Positions 1 through 11,925 of a stretch of DNA of 64,000 nucleotides are shown here, in pieces (the stretch's first letter is position 1; every line of letters begins with the position of its first letter). The stretch is from Lepas anatifera (Eukaryota > Arthropoda > Thecostraca > Lepadidae), in NCBI GenBank assembly GCA_034440635.1, contig JAOTON010001253.1:868001-932000 (forward strand). Reading direction: 5' to 3'. Made by a program: the position numbers and the translations under genes. A model generated the notes under the pieces. The model ran no database searches, had not been told where the DNA came from, and saw only the letters and a list, made by a program, of their open reading frames with translations.

Positions 1-2
1 GG

Positions 3-508
3 TCACAGCCCGACCCTGCGCTGCCTGACGGGGTCACCCACAAGATCAGCGACAACTACTACTTCACCCGCGACGGCCGCCGCGAGGTGATGCCGGCCAC
101 CCTGCTGGCGGAGAACACCGGCGCCGCCCTGCTCACCGCCAAGAAGAGTAAAAAGGAGAAGAAGGAGGCTAAGGCCAAGGCTGCCGCCGCCGCCGCCGAA
201 GCGTGAGTCGAATCAGGGCGAAGTTTTTGCTTGTTGTGAGTGGTCCACCTCAGGGTGTTCAATGAGCTAGTGGGTAGAAATTGGTCGAGATGGCAGCTAT
301 TATCAGGAAGCTGTTCTTGTTCCGTTGGGTTTTGCATGATGACTGGGGGCATCTTCTCCGTGTTGTTGGTCCGCGGTGTACTCGCCCTCCTTGACGTCGC
401 TGCCCGGTGCCGTGCAGGGGTCCGGCGGAGGCAGCGGTGGCCACTTCAGCCGTACCCCGGCCTGGTGCACCCTACATCTGGGACGGCGGCCACGGCGTGC
501 AGCAGTAG
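3..508 (+). CDS. NDUFA7: NADH dehydrogenase (ubiquinone) 1 alpha subcomplex subunit 7, 3' end (two exons)
   Basis: Accessory subunit of mitochondrial complex I. The frame open from base 3 reads LPDGVTHKISDNYYFTRDGR, which fits the conserved NDUFA7 core (LP.G..HK.S.NYY.TRDGRRE), then MPATLL and a Lys/Ala-rich linker. A stop would fall at 204-206, but GTGAGT at 203-208 is a consensus splice donor. Splicing from 202 to 418, after a pyrimidine-containing tract ending GTGCAG at 412-417, keeps the frame. The next 30 codons end in PGAPYIWDGGHGVQQ and a TAG at 506-508. An aromatic tail such as Y-x-W-D is, as I recall it, usual for invertebrate NDUFA7, so the spliced form is preferred. The exon may begin at base 9, after TCACAG. 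The 5' part of the gene lies outside the window. Codon use is GC-rich, unlike the rest of the window. Identity is fairly sure; the splice is an inference. Confidence 0.85.
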
Positions 509-953
509 GAGTGTTTATCAGCGAGACATCTATTGACAAAAGTAGGAAGCTGAAGTTCGTCCGTGGTCCGCCGTGAAATTTTCCAACCCGATTCTTCTCT
601 CTGCAAGTATCACTGGGATGTAGAGTGTCTCTGGCCGAGCTGTTGGTCTGACAGTGCAAATAGGCTACCCGAATAACTAAAGAAAATAATCAAAGTTTAT
701 TATGTATAGGAAGGAGTCGTTCTTCAACAGAAGAGCTGGTGTGATTGTCAGGTACTGTATGCTGAAATGGTGATGTGATCATGTTGGTGGAATATAGTGC
801 CGCGTAAATATTTTTGCAGTGCTGGGTGAGCAATGGACATGTTGAAAATTAGGGGAGAAATATTTTCCCGCAAAGGAGAAACAGCCAAGATTTGCTTAAA
901 CCTGCAAAATGTTGTTTAAACACACTGATCAATTTCCTCGTCTCCCAGAGTAG
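509..953. other. Intergenic / 3' flank of NDUFA7
   Basis: No coding frame of interest and no repeat copy seen elsewhere in the window. It probably holds the NDUFA7 3' UTR. I see no canonical AATAAA; AT-rich sequence around 670-700 is the likeliest cleavage region. Confidence 0.4.
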
Positions 954-961
954 CTACACAT

Positions 962-3629
962 TAGGCCATGTCGTGATCACCACTTTTTCATAGGATCTTT
1001 GTTTACCCGGTGTTTTCTAATGTATTAATGGTCGCTGATCACGATTTTCTGGTCGAAAATGTCAAATTCGAAAAATATTTGCCCGCACAAGCCGTTTGAA
1101 ATTCTTCCGGTTGGCCAACATTTCGATGTTTTCACATCTCACGGACAATAAAATGCAACTAATGTATGGAAAGGGCCCCAGAACTTTAAAGCCATTGAAT
1201 TTGAACAGTTTGAAACCTTTTTGACTCCTTAAAATATATACTTACCCGATAACGTACCTTGGAAAGACAGATGTTTGAGCTTAAAAGGGTGATAATAGAT
1301 GGCGCGCATGACGCAGCCGTCAACCACTGTCCCGCTACGTCGCTTATGTCAAGAAGCTATTAGCCGAAGGAGCTGGATATAGGATTTGAACCTGTTTTGA
1401 ATTCGATGAATGAACATTTACCTTCACAAGATGATCTAGATTTCTCTCGCTTACAGTTTTAAATATTATTGGTAATGGTTGCTTTCAAAACAGGTCCAGT
1501 TAAGATCAGCCAGCCACATATAGATTAGGTATTTAAGCATGTAGTCACTGCGGATCAGTTTCAAGTATTAAAATGTATGCAAGAGCCAGTCGATTATATT
1601 TAGATTAGTCTTGCTATCACTAGCAAGGAGAATGCCGCATTTCGGGAAAAATGAAGCTGCACCACACCTAGCGCCGCCGTCAAGCCATGTATGCTGCCGC
1701 TTAACCAGCTCTCGACAGGGGCTGGCGTTGTCGTTCACATTATGATGCTGCGGCTTGAAGAGATGGAGGCCAGGGAAGTGGACGAATTTCACGTTTCAAT
1801 AGCTTGAAAAAATCGAACCGACCGCTGATGAAGTTACCGAGACTTACAGAAGAGCATCTGTGGCAGCAAGAAACAAGTACAAAGTTCGCTGTGAAATAAG
1901 GAAGCATTTAAACCTGAAGGAAGTGATCAGAAGGCGCCTACAAAACATGAAGATACTGTAAGCATGGACAAAGCATGACAACATTGTTTGACATATAAAG
2001 CAGAGCTTTACCGTCAAAGGCATCGGCAAAAAAACATTTCTGGAAGACCAGCGAGAAGCACAGAGGTTGTATCTTGGTGGCTTGGATGCAGTCGTGACGG
2101 ACCATTGGAGACGGCAGCAGCTGCGGCAAGCCACGCCTGCTGTCGTTGTGGCTACCAGTTCTCCGGATGTTGCGTTCTGACGGAGCTGAAGCTGCGTCAG
2201 AACGCAACGGCACCATTGACGGCGACCGATGGTGGTATATGCAGCAGCGAGCTTCCTATTTGTAGCCTCACACCAGCTGCGGACAGACGCCGCACGCGAA
2301 CAGGCTCTGGCAGGCATAAATCAGTCTCGGAAAGAAAACTTATTTCTAAATGTTACACGGAAGTCGCTTATAGACTTTTCCGGATGATTGTCATATTATT
2401 GTGCTCGAATTCGGACGAGCCGGCCTCCCGATCAGGCTTTATTGGCGGCAGCAGCAGTGGCTTGCCGCAGCTGCTGCCGTCTCCAATGGTCCGCCACGAC
2501 TGCATCCAAGCCACCAAGATACAACCTTTGTGCTTCTCGCTGGTCTTCCAGAAATGTTCTGTTTGCCGATGCCTTTGATGGTTAAGCTCTGTTTTATATG
2601 TCAGACAAAGTTGTCATGCTTTGTCCATGCTTACAATATCTTCATGTTTTGTAGGCGCCTTCTGATCTCTTCCTTCAGGTTACACTGCTTCCTTATTTCA
2701 CAGCGAACTTTGTACTTGTTTCTTGCTGCCACAGATGCTCTTCTGTAAGTCTCGGTAACTTCATCAGCGGTCGGTTCGAATTTTCAGGCTATTGAAACGT
2801 GAAATTCGTCCACTTCACTGGCCTCCATCTCTTCAAGCCGCAGCATCATAATGTGAACGACAACGTCAGCCCCAGACGAGAGCTGGTTAAGCGGCAGCAT
2901 ACATGGCTTGACGGCGTCGCTAGGTGTGGTGTAGCTTCATTTTTCCCGAAATGCGGTATTCTCCTTGCTAGTGAAAGCAAGACTAATCTAAATATAATAG
3001 ACTGGCTCTTGCACACATTTTAATACTTGAAATTGATCCGCAGTGACTATATGCTTAGATACCTAATCTATATATGGCTGGCTGATCTTAATTGGACCTG
3101 CTTTGAAAGCAACCACTACCAATAATATTTAAAACTGCAAGCGAGAGAAATCTAGATCATCTTGTGAAGGTAAATATCCATTCATCGAATTCATAATAGG
3201 CTCAAATATTATATCCAGCTCCTTTGGCTAATAGCTTCTTGTCATAAGCGATGTAGCGGGACACTGATTGACGGCTGCGTCATGCACGCCATCTATTATC
3301 ACCTTTTAAGCTGAAACATCCCTGTCTTTCCAAGGTACTTTTAGAGTAAATATATATTTCAAGGAGTCAAAAAGGCTTCAAATTGTTCAGATTCAATGGT
3401 TTTAAAGTTCTGGAGCCCTTTCCATACATTTGTTACATTTTACTGTCCGTGAGATATGAAAACATCGAAATTTTGGCCAACCGGAAGAATTTCAAACGGC
3501 TTGCGCGGGCAAATATTTTTCGAATTCGACATTTTCGACCAGAAAATCGTGATCAGCGACCATCAATACATTAGAAAACACCCGGTAATCAAAGATCCTG
3601 TGAAAAAGTGGTGATCACGACATGGCCCA
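962..3629. mobile_element. Fold-back DNA transposon with 8-bp target duplication (hAT-like, non-autonomous)
   Basis: The two halves are inverted copies: roughly 962-2132 reappears as the reverse complement of 2456-3629, giving arms near 1.17 kb and a spacer near 320 bp. The ends read TAGGCCATGTCGTGATC on the left and, on the other strand, TGGGCCATGTCGTGATC on the right. They are flanked by the identical octamer CTACACAT at 954-961 and 3630-3637. An 8-bp duplication is typical of the hAT and P superfamilies. Each arm carries the same 74-codon frame (1568-1792 minus, 2799-3023 plus) with about 90 percent identity. I do not recognise that peptide as a transposase, and it may be only a product of the arm sequence. 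No DDE-type transposase is visible. Confidence 0.85.
2169..2208. repeat. Perfect 14-bp hairpin at the centre of the fold-back element
   Basis: GTTGCGTTCTGACG at 2169-2182 is followed after 12 bases by its exact reverse complement at 2195-2208. It lies in the spacer between the long arms and could form a cruciform or nucleate folding of the transcript. Confidence 0.8.
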
Positions 3630-3661
3630 CTACACATGTCAATGTGGATTCGTAATATTGA

Positions 3662-4106
3662 AAGGGAACGTGGCACCTCTATAACGTGATTTTAACTGAG
3701 CCAAGTTGTAAAGAAATTCGGAAAACCCAGTACTCTATATATCATTTGTCTTAGAACTCGATATTTCCGTAGAAAAAAGCTAAAACCTACCCGAAATGTA
3801 CCTCTCATGTACCTCTCGCCAGGCGGCCATTGTTGTGAGCTGCTGGTGTGACGACATATGCTGACGTCACGATGAGCATCAGCCAATCGAAGCCCTTGAA
3901 GCGATTCGAGTATGGTAGTGGTTGCCAGATCATGACATCATCCACAGGCAGATATTTATTTCTTTTCCTAGAGGAGTATTTTAAAAATAAAAATATTGAG
4001 GTTATTGTAGATTTTTCAGAGAAATGATGAGTGGTTTCATAATTTTCGGCTAAAAGTACGCCTAATTACACTAATTTCCAGGATTCAACCAAGGTGCCAC
4101 CCTCCT
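3662..4106 (-). mobile_element. TTAA-type MITE, copy 1
   Basis: About 445 bp, bounded by inverted ends AGGGAAYGTGGCACC and GGTGCCAC..TCCTT. TTAA follows on the right (4107-4110) and the variant TTGA lies on the left (3658-3661). Three more copies lie at 31550-31998, 52758-53205 and 61448-61891, all in the opposite orientation. TTAA targets are the hallmark of piggyBac-type transposition. There is no transposase, so the element must be moved in trans. Confidence 0.75.
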
Positions 4107-4399
4107 TTAATTGGCCTATCTCCTCCAATCCGGGATGCATAATAGGTAAAGCATAAACACAGCGATTATTCTGAAATTCGTGGTGTCAGCCCACACCATG
4201 ATCAGGAACTTCTCTGATCAACTATTTTCATGAAGATTCTGAGGAAGGGCTGTATCCGAAAGTATAATCACTGTGTTTTTGCTATATTATTCATCAAGGA
4301 TGTGAGACAATAGGCCAATTCACAACTGTTTTAGGGGCTTCTTTCACCTTTAAGAGTTCCTCCCGAACGAAAAAACGCTTAAAATATTTACTGGCGGAC
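4107..4399. other. Unannotated spacer with a conserved hairpin motif
   Basis: No gene seen. At about 4238-4262 it carries CTGAGGAAGGGCTGTATCC, a motif that recurs with variation as CTGATGAAGGGCTGTATCC near 58665 and inverted near 58540. Confidence 0.4.
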
Positions 4400-4720
4400 A
4401 AAGAGAGCTCAGCTGGTCATTAGGGATCCAGCTGGTCAGAGACGGCCCTGCTGGCTCTATAGAGCCTGATGGTCACAAAGTGCTCTGCTGGTATCTGAGG
4501 GCCTTCTGTAACTAGTTGCAAAGAACCATGTTGGATGCAGCAGCTGGTTACCACAGCTGACCATCTGACCAGACTCCATCGTCTGCTGGCGATATAGAGC
4601 AGTGCGGAGAACATTTGATCGTACTAGTGCATGAGGCTTCTCTAGTTAAAAAGGATACCTAGAGCCCGAGCGGGCCCATTGGGCTAAAACGCTCCCTTCT
4701 AGCCAGGATGGCCTTCTTAC
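4400..4720. repeat. Host repeat of the nest, left part ('cagctggtcag' family)
   Basis: Short repeated phrases (ccagctggtcag, gccctgctgg) are shared with 45498-46165 and, more loosely, with 57480-57640. The reading would continue into 45498 if the TTAA-bounded insert 4725-45493 were absent, so this is the oldest layer of the nest. Confidence 0.6.
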
Positions 4721-4849
4721 TTAACCCTCGCCCGGTGGGGGTGTTCAAACACCCCCTCGGGGTTTTCCGGCGGCACGAAAAAATGACGGCGCAAAGCGCC
4801 GCTGTACTTGGCACGTCTTATCCTTGATCAATTCTGCAACTTTCCAAAA

Positions 4850-5395
4850 AATTTTGAGGTTGGGTCATCTCAGGTCAGGTCACCAGTGCAGGTCAAGTGA
4901 CCTCACCTCCAAAAATATTTAAGGTGGCATAAGTAAGAAATGAGCAGATTGAAATTTACACCACATAATGGGCCCACCGAGTGCTACAAATTTTTCTAGG
5001 GATTTTTGCATATCGATGACCTAGTACGGATCATGACCTCTCCAATAGAAATGCACGGAGTAAGACAGAAATTGGGTTGTGCTTGTATAGATATAGCTGA
5101 GAATACCTTCATATTCTCAAAATCGTAGTATCCTGGGCCCCTTTCCAGGTTCATATTGTAATTTTTGACCTGTGACCTCTGAGAGGTCATCTGGGGCTAC
5201 TTAAGCAGTTTTCAGACTTAGGTCAATAATGTACTGCATGAAATGGTGATACAGCTTTTATTTTGATATCATTGCGTTCGGATTGCTATTGCGAGTCTTT
5301 TGATATCCATGCTGACTGTACTAGATTAAAAAGTGACCTTGACCTGACCTGAGGTCAAGTCATTTTGTTGTTTTGACCGAGGATGGTCATATTAT
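4850..5395. promoter_or_regulatory. AGGTCA half-site cluster in the outer TTAA element
   Basis: AGGTCA or its complement TGACCT occurs many times, including close direct repeats near 4870-4905 (caggtcaggtcaccagtgcaggtcaagtgacct) and near 5330-5370. AGGTCA is the core half-site of nuclear hormone receptors. Function is an inference; the motif may instead serve the element's own transposase. Confidence 0.4.
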
Positions 5396-6668
5396 ACATA
5401 GTTCGATTCGCCGTGACGAGAGGAAGCGAATGGTGCCCTAAAAATAATTCTAGCTCAACTCTGCCAGACGCTACACTGAAAAAAGTACGCCAGAAAGCGG
5501 ATTTTATCTACGGTGCCAAAATCCACTCTTCTTTCGGCGAATATTTTACACCCGATATCAACGCAAAATGACATGAAAGAGGAATAATAAAACCCCAACC
5601 CGTGGGTCGTGAAAATATCAACTAACAAAAAGTACACCATTTTCAGGATTCTTTCTACGGTGCCAAAATCCACTCCTCTTTCCGGCATTATTCCACAACC
5701 TATTTTACACCGGTGTAATGCAAAAATGCATGTGTTTTGAGGGAATATTCCTACACCACTGGAGTAAAAAGATTATCAGACAAATCGGAACAGTGTAAAC
5801 TAGAATTGGGGGAGTAAAAATAGATTAAAATGTGAAATATCCGGCGTAGAAAAATCTTTGCAAGGTGCAGAATGAACCCACGTTCAATATTCCATTGCTG
5901 CTGTAAAGAAACAAGGATTAAAAATAACCCAGTTTATTCTCATTAGGCACTTAAGATTAGTTTACTCTGATAACAATGATTAATATACACTTTGATGAAC
6001 ATACACTCCAACGGAGAGTTTAAATCACTTGTACTTATAATCACTTCCAATCATCTAAGTACCTCTAATTATCACTTTAAGCTTGAACCATATTGAAATT
6101 GACTATCAATCTCTACAACAATATCGTTTGTCTTTGCACAGACATGGCTTAGGCTTACAACTTTTGCCATGCCATAGGATTCGCTGGTTTTGCTCCTCGC
6201 AACGTTTCCTGTTGTATCATTCATTAACACCAGACAACCACCACCCATCACCGAAGATCACTTCTTTGAGGCGCAGCACACTTTTTTGAGGAGGATCACG
6301 AATCCCCCTGAAAGGTCGATGGCGCCCCTTGAAATGTAGTTTTCATACCTTTGCCTTAAGAAACGAGATTTGTTTCCTCGCAATGGGATCTGGTGGCTCC
6401 TGGCAGGTTTTGGAGCCCACAGGAAGCCGGTTTCCCCCAAAATCGGAGCCCCTGGTCCGGATACAGTTACCCTGTGGGTCTATAGGGCTAACCCCGCCAC
6501 CCCTCTCCGCTGCTGTCGGTGATGAGGAGACCGGCTCCCCACCTTTGGCTTGTAATATCATCGAAAAAGCCTAATCCTAGTGGCCATAAACCCTTTATGA
6601 CAGACCCTGCCCTACCCCCACCCACCGTGGATCTTGCCCCACACTTGAAGCTCTGTAGCCCTTAAGTG

Positions 6669-6671
<3 letters not shown>

Positions 6672-6753
<82 letters not shown>

Positions 6754-6869
6754 TCGAATAGTTCGGCAATATGTTCTCTTTGAGGCAATGACAGTTAAAT
6801 TGTATTATTCCAAAGAAAAATATCCAAGGGCGCGAGTGCTATACAATTTAACTGTCATTGCCTCAAAGA

Positions 6870-6942
<73 letters not shown>
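6672..6942. repeat. (TA)n tracts flanking a 32-bp perfect hairpin
   Basis: Two TA microsatellites (about 6672-6752 and 6873-6942) enclose an inverted repeat. TTCTCTTTGAGGCAATGACA begins the left arm at 6774-6805, and its exact complement lies at 6841-6872, with a 35-base loop. The mirror copy is 43381-43621. The TA-flanked hairpin may be a tiny MITE that inserted at TA and was followed by TA expansion. Confidence 0.8.
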
Positions 6943-6943
<1 letters not shown>

Positions 6944-8439
6944 CCACAGGGCGTTGCCACTGGGGACCTGGGGAAGGACTGGGCCCCCTCTTTTGGAGAG
7001 AAAGTGAGAAGGACGCCAGCTCTTTTGGCGGAAAATAGCATTGAATATGCAGGGTCTAACTGATGTAGGTAGTGTTTTATCACCATCCCCCCACTCGAAC
7101 ATCTAGGGCGACGCCAATGGCGGGGCGGGGGCCCGGCTGCAGTCACAGGGGCCCGGGTAAAACACAGGGGGAATGCTCTGCAATTGCTGAGAATAGGGGC
7201 TCGGCTTCGGCAGTGGGTCAGGGGTAAATTCTGAGAGGTGCAGTCGCACACTCAGAGGCTCTAAGTGAACTACAAGGGACCCGGGTACGCTACATTTGAG
7301 TGGCATTTTGAAGGCAATTTGCGGGGCTGGGGTACAGCCGTAGCCGCCGGGCCCCTTTGCGGGGAGGGGCAGTGGCTGTGGCGAGGGGCGTTTCTTTTCA
7401 TTGCTTAAGGTGAGCCCAAGGCGAGGGCGATCGCCTTATCGCCCCCCTCACTTGGATTCGTACCTGGTGCTGGCATTGGTGAAGTGTCGTATTTTTCATC
7501 GATAAGTCCGCCATATTGAACTTATGATCTGTATATTGACCTCGATTTATAAACAACGGGCAGGGGCGCAGCAAGAGCTTTGGTATGGGAGGGCACACCA
7601 ACTTTGAAGGGCACCCCGGGAAAAAGGGCACTTTTTAACGTAACCTAAAAAACTTACTATATCTTTGTTTATATCATTTTTTGGGCATCTTTGGCTCAAT
7701 AAAAATGCAAATAAATCATTGACGGAGAAGGAAAACTCTATTAAAACCGAAAAAGAAAAAAATCATCAAAATGCCATGGAAGTAGCCGAAACACGACTGT
7801 TTTGGATATATTTAAGGGAATCAGTCAACTCATGCAAGTACTTAACATCAGAGAAATCAGCGGAGCACGTGATATCTGTTACCATGTGCAAGTTAAGGTA
7901 TATTGGAGTCGAAAATTTATTTGTTATTCCCATTGATTTTGTCGTAACGAGTGAGCCCTGGCTGAACGCGGATAAAGTTTCTTGCCTCCCACAATCGCCG
8001 TGGGACGAGGAGTAGCATAGTGTCTTTGGAAGAACAGAATTTTTGCTGCCGGAATAATTTGGGAGATACCTTTTGAACGCGCTTATTAAGTTCCACATTC
8101 TCAAGGATCGGTCCCAGTTAAGAGTAAAGAAGAGGTGAATGGGGTGGTTTGGATGGGGGGGACAGGGCTGAAAATTGTGAAAACTAGTTCTTCATTTAAA
8201 TTAATTAATAGAAATCCTGGTTTAGGGGACTGTCCTCTGAACTGAGGGGCACATGCCTTTTATCATCACTTCCCAGAATCCACCAGTATAAGAAGTAATT
8301 TATATAACCAGGGGTGCCTAGGCATCACAAACCGTTTTAGAGATTCCTCATTCCTCGTTAGCTCCGTTTTACAAGGGGGTTTCCATCGTGTTCTTATTCC
8401 CCATCTATCCCAGGGGCTAGACTAGCTCATTGGCCCCAT

Positions 8440-10115
8440 AGATGAGGTCATCAGACTAGCTCAATGGGCCACAGATAGGCTCATAGGGCTTTAAACCAGT
8501 TCAAGAAGCCCCAGAACAGTTAAAGGCGCCAGATCACCTCAGGGGGCCTCAAGCCAACATTAGGGGCTCTCACAAGCTCAGCGCCCAGACCAGCTCAGGG
8601 TACCCTCAGAACCCAGATCCGCTCTTGGGCCCCAGATAAGCTCTTGGGGCCCCAGATCAGTTCAGGGGCCTCAAGTCAGATCAGGGGGCAAGATCAAGTC
8701 AGGGGCACCAAATCAACTCAGTGATCCCTAACCAGCTAGGGGCCCAATCAGTTCAGGAGCCCCAGAGCTGCTCAGGGACACCAGATCGCCCCATAGGGCA
8801 CCAGATCAGCTTCGGGGACAAACAATCAGATCAGTGGTCCCCGACCAGCTCGGGCCCCAGATCAGCTCGGGAATACCAGATCAAGTCAGGAGGCACTTAA
8901 TCAGCTCAGGAACGCCATACCATCTCAGGGGCCCTCACCAGCCCCTGTGGGCCCAGCTCAGCTCAGGGCCTGGGAGCTGCTCAGGAAATCACGTAATCAA
9001 CCCAGGAGGCCCGGGTCAGCTTACAGGGCACCGCATTAGCCATGGAGCACCAGACTAGCTCAGAGGGAATCAGATGGGCTCAGGAGACACAATGATGACT
9101 CAGGAGGCACCAGATCGACTCAGGGGGTATTAGTTAAGTTCAGGGGGCAGTATATCTGCTCAAGGTGCACCAGATCGATCAGCTCAGGGGGCAAGTTCAA
9201 GTCAGGGGCACTAAACCAGCTCAGGGATCCCTCACCAGCTCGGGGCCCAATCAGTTCAAAAGCCCCAGAGCTGTTCATCAGGGGACACCAGATGCCCATA
9301 GGGCACCAGATCAGCTTCGGGGACAAACAATCAGATCAGTGGTCCCCGACCAGCTCGGGCCCCAGATCAGCTCGGGAATACCAGATCAAGTCAAGAGGCA
9401 CTTAATCAGCTCAGGAGCCCCATACCATCTCAGGGGCCCTCATCAGCCTCTGTGGGCCCAGCTCAGCTCAGGACTTAGAGCTGCACATGAAATCACGTAA
9501 GGAGGCCCAGGTCAGCTGAAAGGGCACCAGATTAGCTCAGGGGGCACCAGACTAGCTCAGAGGGCATCAGATGGACTCAGGAGGCACCAGATCGAATCAG
9601 GGGCATTAGTGCAGCTCAGCTGGCATCAGATCGATCCGCTCGGGGGCCCAGATCAGCTCCCAGCCCCCCAGACTATGGCATGAGCCTAAATCAGCTCAGG
9701 GAGCAACATAACAGCTCAGGGAACACAAGATGGGCTCAGGGCCCACCAAACCAGCTCAGAGGGCACCAGACCATCTAAGGAGACATTATTAATCAGCTGA
9801 GGGAGCACCTAGTCAGCTGAAGAGGCACCATATTGACTTAGGATACAGTAGATCAACTTGGGGAGGCATAAGATCAGCTCGGGGGCACGAATCAGCTCCA
9901 GGGGCACTATATTAGCTATTAGGGCATCAAGCAAGCTCGGAGGCATTAGACTAACTCAGAGGGCATTATATAGGTTTAGGAGGCACAATTATTTGCTCAG
10001 TGGGGCACTCGATTTACTCAGGGGCACCAGATCAGCTTAGGGGCAAGTAATCAGCTCAAGGGGCCACGACCAGCTGAGAGGTCACGAGATGAGCTCAAGG
10101 GGAACCAGATTAGCT
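8440..10115. repeat. Degenerate ~20-bp tandem array, left arm
   Basis: About 1.7 kb of loosely spaced monomers of the form GGGGCACCAGATCAGCTCAG, each 18-22 bp with many substitutions. A higher-order duplication is visible: 8720-9110 resembles 9200-9600. The array reappears inverted at 16665-18340. Spacing is too irregular, and repeats too divergent and contiguous, for a CRISPR. Subterminal arrays of this kind in DNA transposons are often transposase-binding sites; that role here is inferred. Confidence 0.75.
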
Positions 10116-10120
10116 TCACC

Positions 10121-11505
10121 CGTACAATTATTGGCGACGATGAGGCATTAGGTGGACACCTACCAGGTGCCCATACTCTTCCCGGGTGCTTGGAAAGGCG
10201 ACAGAATGCCATAGCTGACCGAAAAAGGTATTAAATTGTCCATCAAATCGCTACATGCGGTCCAGTTACATTTCGTTTCAACGGCGTAGGGCACTAAATT
10301 TCGAGCGGCACGGCCCAAATTGGGTACACCACCTGGACATCAAGAGGGCACCCCGGCAGTGATGGGGGCACGTGCCCTCTGTGCCCCTGGCTGCACCCCT
10401 GGACAGTAGATAAACTCCGGGAGGCATTAAATAAGCTCAGGGGGCCCCAATCAGCTCAAGGGGCACTAAAACAGCTAATAGGGCACCAGGCAAGCTCGGA
10501 GGCATCAGACTAACTCAAAGAGTATTATATGGTTTCAGAAGGCTCAATTATTTTCTCAGGGGGGCACCAGATTGACTACAAGGGCACCAGATTAGCTCAG
10601 AGGGCACATGATTAGCTCCAGGGGCACCAGATGAGCTCCGCTCGTACGATTATTGGCGACGATGAGGCATTATCTGGAAACGGATTATGTGCCCATACTC
10701 TTCCCGGGTGCTTGGAAAGGCGACAGAATTCCCTAGCTGACCAAAAGAGGCACTTAATTGTCAAACAATAGTTGAAATCGCTAAATGTACTCTAGTTCCA
10801 TCTAGGTTCAACGGCCTAGGGCACTAAATTTCGAGCGGCATGGCCCAAACGGGGTACACCACCTGGCAATCAAAAGGGCACCCGGCACCGATGTGGACAC
10901 ATGCCCCCTGTGCCCCCTGGTTGCGCCGCTGGACAGTAAACTCCGGGAGGCATTAAATAAGTTCAGGGGGCCCGGATCAGCCCAAGGGACACTAAAACAG
11001 CTAATAGGACACCAGGCAAGCTCGGAGGCATCAGACTAACTCAGAGAGCATTATATAGGTTCAGAAGGCACAATTATTTTCTCAGGGGGGGCACCAAATT
11101 GACTACGAGGGCATTAGATCAGCTCAGGGGGCATATGATCAGCTCCAGGGGCCAACACCAGCGCTCAGGGGGCACCAGATGAGCTCAAGGGGCACCAGAT
11201 TAGCTCCGCCCGTACGATTATTGGCGACGATGAGGCATTTTCTGGAAACAGATTATGTGCCTATACTCCTCCCGGGTGCTTGGAAAGGCGACAGAATGCC
11301 CTAACTGACCAAAAAAGGCACTTAATTGTCAAACAATAGTTTAAATTGCTAAATGCAGTCTAGTTCCATCTAGGCTCAACGGCGTAGGGCACTAAAATTC
11401 GAGCGGCACGGCCCAAATAGGGTACACCACCTGACAATCAAAAGGGCACCCCGGCACCGATGGGGGGCACGTGCCTTCTGTGCCCCCCTGGCTGCGCCCC
11501 TGACC
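10121..11505. repeat. Three tandem modules of about 520-570 bp
   Basis: The phrase attattggcgacgatgaggc marks each module, with the preceding CGTAC at 10121, 10643 and 11211. Each module carries a short stretch of the ~20-bp array, then a stretch ending near gggcacgtgcc.ctgtgcccc. Inverted counterparts lie at 14040-16640. Confidence 0.7.
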
Positions 11506-11925
11506 ACGGGAGAAGAAAAAACAAGTTGATGACCATGATCTCTCTAGCTAAAAATACGATACAATCATATTTCCATCAAAGTACAAATATGTAGGTACAA
11601 TCAATCCAAGTACAGTACAAGGATAGGCTGGACAGCAAGGGGAGAAGCGGGACAACTTGTCCCAGTTCTCCCCAACCCGCCATTTTTCAGAATTGCGATG
11701 TCAGCAAAACTAAAACCCCTTTTGTTGTTCGAAACTGGGACAGATCGATGGAGAATGCGACACCAACTTTATTGCGCCAAAATAAAGAACTTTTCGGTTG
11801 CATATTTAACAGAACATCCACTCAAGAAAACGTAAAAATTAACTTTTAAGGAGCACTCACCTCTCGCTTCCAGCACCCACCGGAAAAGGAAGTTGACGCC
11901 CTAGTGATGTGCAGCGGCACGTATA

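Larger units (their letters stand above)
5474..11925. repeat. Left arm of the giant palindrome
   Basis: About 6.45 kb that reappears inverted as 13618-18756 and 40842-44822. In order it holds a roughly 1.2-kb unique stretch, two (TA)n tracts around a hairpin, a GC-rich stretch, AT-rich sequence to about 8420, an array of ~20-bp degenerate repeats (8440-10115), three ~520-570 bp modules, and a final segment containing gggacaacttgtccc near 11650. Short open frames in it are not conserved as proteins. Confidence 0.8.

Noticed and set aside
204..206. TGA as the true stop of NDUFA7
   Set aside because: Not excluded, but the overlapping GTGAGT donor and the in-frame PYIWD tail after a good acceptor make splicing more likely.
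6740..7251. Frames encoding YIYIYI runs (also 41614-41988 and 42894-43629)
   Set aside because: Translation of TA microsatellites.
8440..10115. CRISPR-like array of short repeats
   Set aside because: Units are degenerate and contiguous, with no unique spacers, no cas genes, and an inverted copy at 16665-18340; the context is eukaryotic transposon DNA.
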